A stretch of DNA of 64,000 nt from NCBI GenBank assembly GCA_026419785.1, contig JAODTK010005768.1, positions 124,001-188,000 of the forward strand, read 5' to 3'. The notes beneath the pieces were generated by a model that had not been told where the DNA came from, did no database searches, and worked only from the letters and a program-made list of their open reading frames with translations. Of the stretch, positions 58,326 through 64,000 are shown in pieces (the stretch's first letter is position 1; each line of letters opens with the position of its first letter). The translations under genes and the position numbers were made by a program. Source of the stretch: Sclerodactyla briareus (lineage: Eukaryota > Echinodermata > Holothuroidea > Dendrochirotida > Sclerodactylidae).

Positions 58326-58475
58326 CTGTGAGCAAAATACAAAATCAATAGTGAGGCGAGGCATTGACAGCAATATATCTAGGGCACAATACAAAAAGCA
58401 CATATGTCTTTGTTCGAAAAACAAAAGCGATGTGAAAACAAGCATTGACAGCGTTATGTCTGTGTGCAATTGACA
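58306..58475 (-). repeat. three copies of the 3' splice site and start of the 58220-58325 exon
   Basis: 'gcattgacagc' plus the following 'atgtctgtg' and 'acaatac'-type sequence occurs near 58308, 58361 and 58442. The first is the real exon border (minus strand: 'cacag' then the codons for LAVNA). The two upstream copies repeat the branch/acceptor region and the first codons with changes. Confidence 0.7.
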
Positions 58476-58724
58476 GGTGGTAGGTGAAACAAAACGAGTC
58501 GGTCGTCACAAAAACAGGACCAAAGGTTCAAATTAGGTCAAAGTATGTCACCCGATGTAGTTCACCCAGGACGTAAAAAAAAAGTCTCATGACAACATTG
58601 GTGGCTGAAATTTCCGTTGCCAAGATATAGGAATGCTCTATGGTGACCTTCAATAACCCTGACCTGACACAAAAACAATGGGTTATTCTCACCACATGAG
58701 CGACCAACATGCCTAATTATATCC

Positions 58725-58900
58725 CCACTGCGGGGATATTATGGTTTGCCTTCTTGGTGTCCGCCGCCGGAGATTTTCAATTAGGCGATAACTCTCCAAA
58801 CGCTATACTCGATTAAGCTTGAACTGGTACACGGGGTGACCCCATGGAGATCTCGTATGCCTTCGGAAACTGGTGGTACCTAAGTCGGCTGCCTCTGCTG
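58725..58900 (+). repeat. left end of a CGG-type element
   Basis: 'ccccactgcggggatattat', 'ggtttgcc', 'tccgccgccgg', 'ggcgataactctccaaacg'. Same order as at 56515. No inverse partner located with confidence to the right. Confidence 0.5.
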
Positions 58901-59089
58901 GGGATTTACGCAAAATTGCCAAGTTGTTCGATAACCAGGAAAACTTGGTAATCAGGGGTGACAATGGGTCCCGAAAAAACTTGGGGTGGCATTTCAAGGT
59001 CATCGAGTTCAATTTGTGAATTTTTTTGAAAAATGTCCGATTTGGCGAAACTTGGTTATTGGAGGTAACAGTTGGTCCCGGAAAAACAT

Positions 59090-60733
59090 GGCAGCAATTT
59101 CAAGGTCATCCGAGGTCAAATTGCGATATGTTTGCTTTTAAAGGTCTAAGGGTCTGGGGTCAAAACTGATTTAGTACTTTTTGACTATAGCACTGGGCAT
59201 GTTCATCGAATGCAAAATGCTCCTAGGCTAGGAGTGGATGTATCCACATGGAGAGGTCGATTTTATTAAAAAACTGCCATGTAATTGAGGTCGTCAAGGC
59301 GCTAAGGGGTCAAAAGAATTGAATATTTGAAGGCTGGAAGGTTACCATGTGAGATAATTGTTGCCTGCATGGGATGTGACCTCGGGACCTAATTTGACCT
59401 CTGTCGGGTGGTATGTGGTTAAAGGTTGAGTCTTGAATAAATGTGCTTATTTAAGGAGGTACGGCAGAAAAAAAAGAAAATGGTTATTTTGGGATATGTG
59501 ATCGACCTTTGCGGATTTATGGAGGAGAACAACTCCCACTTCGATCGGCACGTACTTTGGTAGTTACAAGGGCGGTCAAAGTTTTATTTAAATGCTTTTT
59601 CGCAATAACATAGGCGTGTTCATTGGATGCAATATGATCTAGGGAGTGGATGCATCACTGGAGAGTAACCATTTTATAAAAAAACCGCCACATGTCATTG
59701 GAGGTCATGCAAAGGTAAAGTGCGGGGTCAAAAACTGATTTTAGTACTTTTTGGCATAAGCACTGGATGTTCTCAGAATGCAAAATGCTCCTAGTGGTGG
59801 ATGTATCTCATGGTGAGTTACAATTTCATAAAAACTGCGTGTAATAAAGGGTAATTCGAGGTCACGTAAGGGGTTCAAAAAAATGTTCCCTGGCCAAAAT
59901 TGGAAAGGGAATATTGTGAACGAGATGGAAGGTCACCATTGGATATAATTATTGAACTGTTGTGTCGGGACTTCTGACCTCAATTTGACCTTCTGGCGGG
60001 GGGGGTTCATGTGGTTAAGGTTGAGTTTTGAATTAAATGTGCTTATTTAAGGAGTTATGGCAAAAAAAAAAAAAAATAGAAACTGGTTATTTGGAGAGTG
60101 ATAGACCTTTGTGTGCTTATAGAGGAAACCAATCCCGCTGCCGATTCGGAGGCCCTACTATGGTAGTTATAAGAGGTCAAAGTTTAATATTTAATAGCTT
60201 TTTGCAATAACAGGTCATGGAAATGCAACTGCTTCTAGGAGGTGGAGTGCAAACATGGAGAGTAACAATTTATTAAGAACGGCCATGTCATGAAGGTCAT
60301 GTAAGGTCACGTAGGGGTCAACAACTTATGTTAATACTGTTTTGGCCAAGAGCAATGGGGTGTTATCAGAATGCAAAATGCTCTTAGGAGTGGATGTATC
60401 ACATGGAGGGAGTTACAATTTCCATAAGACTGCCACGTCATATTTAAAGGTATTCAAGGTCATTAGGGGGGTCAAAAACTGTTTTTTGGCTATAATCGGA
60501 GAGAATTGAATATGTGAAGGTGGATGGAATGGTCACCACTGTGTTATAATGTTGGCCCTGCATGTGTGGACTCGAGACCCAATTGACCTCTGTCGGTGTG
60601 GTCATGTGGTTAAAGTGGAGTCTTGAATAAATGTGCTATAAGGACGGTTAACGGGCCACAAAAAAAAGCGAAACGGGTTATTGGCAACGTGGGGATATAC
60701 AAGTGGCGGTTCTACCACCAGGCGGTGTCTAGT
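59090..60733 (-). repeat. right arm of the large inverted repeat, with terminal repeat
   Basis: Inverse counterpart of 52355-53690. Units of ~590 bp are marked by 'tactttttgactatagcact' (59185) and variants at 59755 and 60340, and by 'gaa(a)tggttatt' near 59475, 60077 and 60670. It ends with 'ggggatatacaagtggcggt' ... 'aggcggtgtctagttgc' at 60691-60733. Phrases 'gtggttaaaggttgagtctt' and 'aataaatgtgcttatttaag' are inverses of those in the left arm. Confidence 0.75.
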
Positions 60734-62404
60734 TGCAACTTGATAACTGTTTGCATTCGTTAGATCTCATGCCAAGGCTGACGAGGCGTCACACACCACA
60801 CACCCACACCACACCAGCACAACACACACACATGTAAAGCCATGACTGCCTAGATTCCTTTTGTGTCTTTCAGCACGGAATCCATTAGGGAAAGCGGAGA
60901 ATAAGGCCATAACGAAATCTGACGCATATGGCCGCCGCTCAGGCCTGGGCCCGAGCCATCCGCCCAACTCTCGGATGTACTCGCAAGTATGCACCAACTA
61001 CAGGCATGAACGGCCTCCATGAAAAAGTATGAGAATAAAGTAGGTAGGAACTTTTCGAAAAGTATGAGGAAAGTAAGGATTTTGATCCGAAAGGTAGGAG
61101 CAAAGTAGGACCTTTAATGATTCTCAGAAGTAGTTCTCTGACAATACTCACCAGCAGATTCATCAACAGAGGCATGTTAACCTTGTACTCACCAGACCTA
61201 TATGAAAACATATACACACTTATTTCCCGTTCTTCTTGTTATTATCACATCAATAGAGAATGTGAATTGTCACACATGAGAGACCGATAACCTGAAAACC
61301 ATACAATTTAACTGCGCATAGCGTGGTTGAGTTTGTAGTAGCAGGCATGAATTTTCCAGTGATGTTCCTCTACCAGTCTCCAGTTATTCGAAGGAATGGG
61401 ACAATCTGAAGGATCAAGATAAACAACCAATTTAAAGCCGCCGTGGCCTACTGAACAAATATTACAACAACAGGTACATTGCTCAGAAAGGATATGGAGG
61501 TACTGTGAATGTCATATAAACTGAACCTCATGAGTCAGGACATTGATCAACACATGCTTCCTTCGGAACAGTGACAAGAGGCAATTCACAGAAGAAGACA
61601 ATGCAACATATCATCGGAAAAGTGTGTGAATATTGCTTCATTTAGTCATCACCCAACATAACATCTTATTTCAAATTACCCCCCCCCAGAATTAATCAAA
61701 AGAGGTTTCCCATAAATCCTCAATCTGGGTTTTACCCTACAAGTTATGCATCAAATTCCACAATTTCGAATTCCTCGGCCTAGATCTATCATTATGTAAC
61801 CTTGAGCTCAGGTTAGCAACATACTGACCCTAGGGAAGGTTTGTTGTATGTAGCTGCTGACAAGACACTGATCTTTGATTACTCACCCTATATTCAATAC
61901 TATCAGTGGCACTTCTTAACTATTTCGGTGGAAAACAAGACCCAGCACCACATACTCTACCAGAATTGTATGGGCCAATATGACGACTTACATGCACTGC
62001 TAGAATAAGTACGTGAGTTCTATGATTTCTATATGGTAATCTCTTCGTTTCACTTCATCAAAATACTCCAAGCGGCACATCGGCATTTGATGGGGATAGT
62101 TGGTGTGCAGAAATGAACATTTATTGGCTATATGTAGCCAAGTATCAACTGCTTCTGAAGGACATTCTTATCATCCAGTCCAGCAATGCTTGGAGGGAGC
62201 TTGTTCCATTTAGACCTTTAAACCTACAGAAACATAGCAAGAGCTGTTGAAAAGTAGTCATGACTCTGTTGTTTTCTCCTCAGTCCTTTGCCCCTTTCTG
62301 ACAATCTCAAGGTTTCTCATGTTCAATTTGTTGTCTTTTATGGCTTTCTGTAGTCGATTATTCGCCTCGCCATATAGCTTGTTCAGCATAAAGACATGTC
62401 ATCC
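60734..62404. other. mostly nothing recognised
   Basis: A (CA)n-rich stretch lies at 60785-60835. Local repeats of 'aaagtaggagc'/'agtatgag' lie at 61020-61110. The upstream exons of the oxidase gene were looked for here (cysteine loop GCGEGGCG) and not found. Confidence 0.45.
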
Positions 62405-62620
62405 TTACACCTTCCTGTTCTTGTGAGAAGGTCTTATCGTCCACGTAGTGATTTTTCTTCTTTCCAGAGCTTCCCTTTTCTCTTGTTTCTCTCGGGCTTC
62501 TTTTTCCTTTTGTTCTTTGGACTGCTGTTGCAGAGTTTCTCTCTCCTCTACTGCCAATCTTGCAGCATAGGTATCTACATGTATGTAGCCTGTTGAAACA
62601 GGGTGGCCCTTTAAGTAAGT
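62405..62620 (-). other. open fragment of ~71 codons, charged, with stop; possible transposase tail
   Basis: No start codon at its 5' end on the minus strand, so it is either an exon or a fragment. It reads GHPVSTGYIHVDTYAARLAV, then a Lys/Glu/Gln-rich helix (QKEKEAREKQEKREALERR), then TTWTIRPSHKNRKV and a stop. A G-H-P-(V/I)-(S/T) motif followed by a charged coiled coil is seen at the C-terminal tails of some pogo/CENP-B-like transposases; that is inference from memory of style only. It could also be the last exon of an unrelated gene. Confidence 0.35.
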
Positions 62621-62639
62621 TTATCCGTAAGGACTGCTT

Positions 62640-62860
62640 ATATTGACAAGTCTACATATAGTTTGTGGAAATGTGACTAAGATTGCCTGAATTTTGCAAA
62701 TAGACAATATTCACTTTCTGTGACCCATTATTTCGCACTTCACTTTCTCAGGACGAATTGTGAAACCGACACTTCATTACATTTCATGGAACGCAACAAA
62801 CATTCAACAAACATTCGCATGAATCAAGCAATTATACACACTGCATAACCCCCTAGTGAC
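62640..62860 (+). repeat. repeat family C, copy 2
   Basis: Partner of 34850-35160. 'gtggaaatgtgactaagatt', 'gcctgaattttgcaaat', 'cacttcattacatttcatgg', 'aacaaacattc' and 'acacactgcataacc' follow in the same order. Confidence 0.65.
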
Positions 62861-64000
62861 CTGATTCAATTTAACAGTTTGGCGAGACTTAAGGTAGACC
62901 ACAGCTCAGAGTGGAAGCCAGTCCTATCTAATTAAGTTTGTCTGTAGATCCTCAGTGTTACCATAAGATTCCATTTATCACTCCCAATGGAGTTGTTCTC
63001 CCCCCCCCCCCCCATCTCACACACCAGAGCTACTGCAGGTGGCAACCTGACCCCCTTCATTCTTGAATAGGTGCCTGAGAGTAAGTAAACAAATGACTGA
63101 GTGTTACACTTTATGTGGTCAGTGTGGGGGACCAGAAGAGGTTATGAAAGGCAGAGTGAACCTCAAGGTAACAAGTGCAAGTCGGAAACGTCTGGTAGCT
63201 GCAGACAGCAAAACTCTCGTGGCAAATACACTGCATTTTTTCGCCATTCAATTTATTGTTGTTCACATTCAAACTGACCTCTACTGAAATCTGTCATAAC
63301 CTTGGAACGACTTGGAACATGTCTACCACGTTAGCCAAATTTGCTATCAGTGCCATTCCTAAGCTGTGGCGTGAACAGTGGAAACACACTTACCACAGAA
63401 ATGAATATCTAAACTTGGACACTCATGGTTATAGGTGAAACACTCCACAAGTTCACCATTAAACAGCATTAGGGGGGGGGGAGGGGAGGGCGCAAGCCCC
63501 CATTCTAGGTCATCACTGAGGAATTGGACCCGAGATGTCATGTAAACGAATCATGTGGAGGCAGTGTCTAATGTAAACTAGGAGGCGAGATGCGATTTGA
63601 AGAACAAAATCAACACCCTGACAATAGGTTTTATTGTCAACTATTTTCTGCAGAAATGGCCTATGTATAGATAAGGTAACAACTGCTCAGCAGAGGATGG
63701 AGTAATGTAAAACAAACTTGTTGGGCCCAGAAGGAGAGCTCACAATAAAGTTGGAAATGGGGTAATTAATTGGATTTAATTAAAATCTAAGAACACTATG
63801 CGAACTAAGTAGCTAAGGCTAGCCAGTAGAAAGCTTCATCCACCCACCAAGTTTTCAACCTGATCGCAGTATGGTTTTTTAGAAGTTATGAATGAAAGGG
63901 ACAAACAGAAGGGACGAACGAACGGAGAACGAAGAACGGACGGAGAGACTGATGACTTGTAGACGCTGCTCTCCAGCGCTAAAAGGGCAGGTTTTGACAC
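62861..64000. other. nothing clearly recognised
   Basis: C run at 63001-63013 and G run at 63472-63480. Short open frames at 63063-63287 and 63256-63438 show no motif. Near 63900-63945 there is a GA-rich stretch ('acgaacgaacggagaacgaa'). Confidence 0.45.

Noticed and set aside
1..64000. CRISPR array, bacterial operon or tRNA/rRNA gene
   Set aside because: Tandem arrays have no spacer logic, coding is split by introns, and no cloverleaf or rRNA stretch was recognised by eye.

Overview
The window is animal (metazoan) nuclear DNA, and almost all of it is intron and repeat. There is no operon-like packing, exons are short with GT/AG borders, introns are several kb long, and the DNA is full of small DNA transposons, tandem arrays and one DIRS-type retrotransposon. 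The repeat style (units containing 'gacctctgacctgacc' and 'accaagtatgagcttcatcc', poly-C/poly-G tracts, DIRS) fits a marine invertebrate, either a non-vertebrate deuterostome or a lophotrochozoan. I cannot name the species. || One host gene is recognised, on the minus strand and cut by both window ends: a xanthine dehydrogenase / aldehyde oxidase family gene (molybdenum hydroxylase). Ten exons were found by peptide similarity, from 5' to 3' on the minus strand: 58325-58220, 41747-41560, 37942-37875, 30656-30576, 27804-27660, 11097-10995, 10176-10069, 6902-6837, 5591-5426 and 894-823. They run in the expected protein order: end of the first 2Fe-2S domain, second 2Fe-2S domain, linker, FAD domain, then the linker to the molybdopterin domain. 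The first exons lie beyond the right end and the molybdopterin domain lies beyond the left end. Some FAD-domain exons (between 27659 and 11098, and between 10068 and 6903) were not found. Several exons carry frame breaks, mostly at short homopolymers, which looks more like residual sequencing error than gene decay. || The introns hold most of the interest. 3380-4850 is a ~80 bp minisatellite. 15001-22331 is a GC-rich DIRS-like retrotransposon with inverted termini, an internal complementary region, and broken gag, reverse transcriptase/RNase H and tyrosine recombinase frames, inserted in the same orientation as the host gene. 37234-37771 is a non-autonomous hAT element with a perfect 8 bp target duplication. 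Several Tc1/mariner-like MITEs share one ~30 bp terminal repeat (33433-33623, 49335-49558, 50670-50896). || A ~300 bp repeat forms arrays at 42781-44405, 46582-48420 and 53713-55856, with partial copies elsewhere. The arrays are bounded by a 'gattccttgac' start and a (CA)n plus 'gtcaaggaatc' end, so each array looks like the cargo of one mobile unit. From 51370 to 60733 other satellite-like families are packed together, including a pair of ~45 bp inverted termini 8.4 kb apart and CGG-rich element ends. Large parts (e.g. 11098-13290, 22900-27650, 44741-46580, 60734-64000) show nothing I can name.
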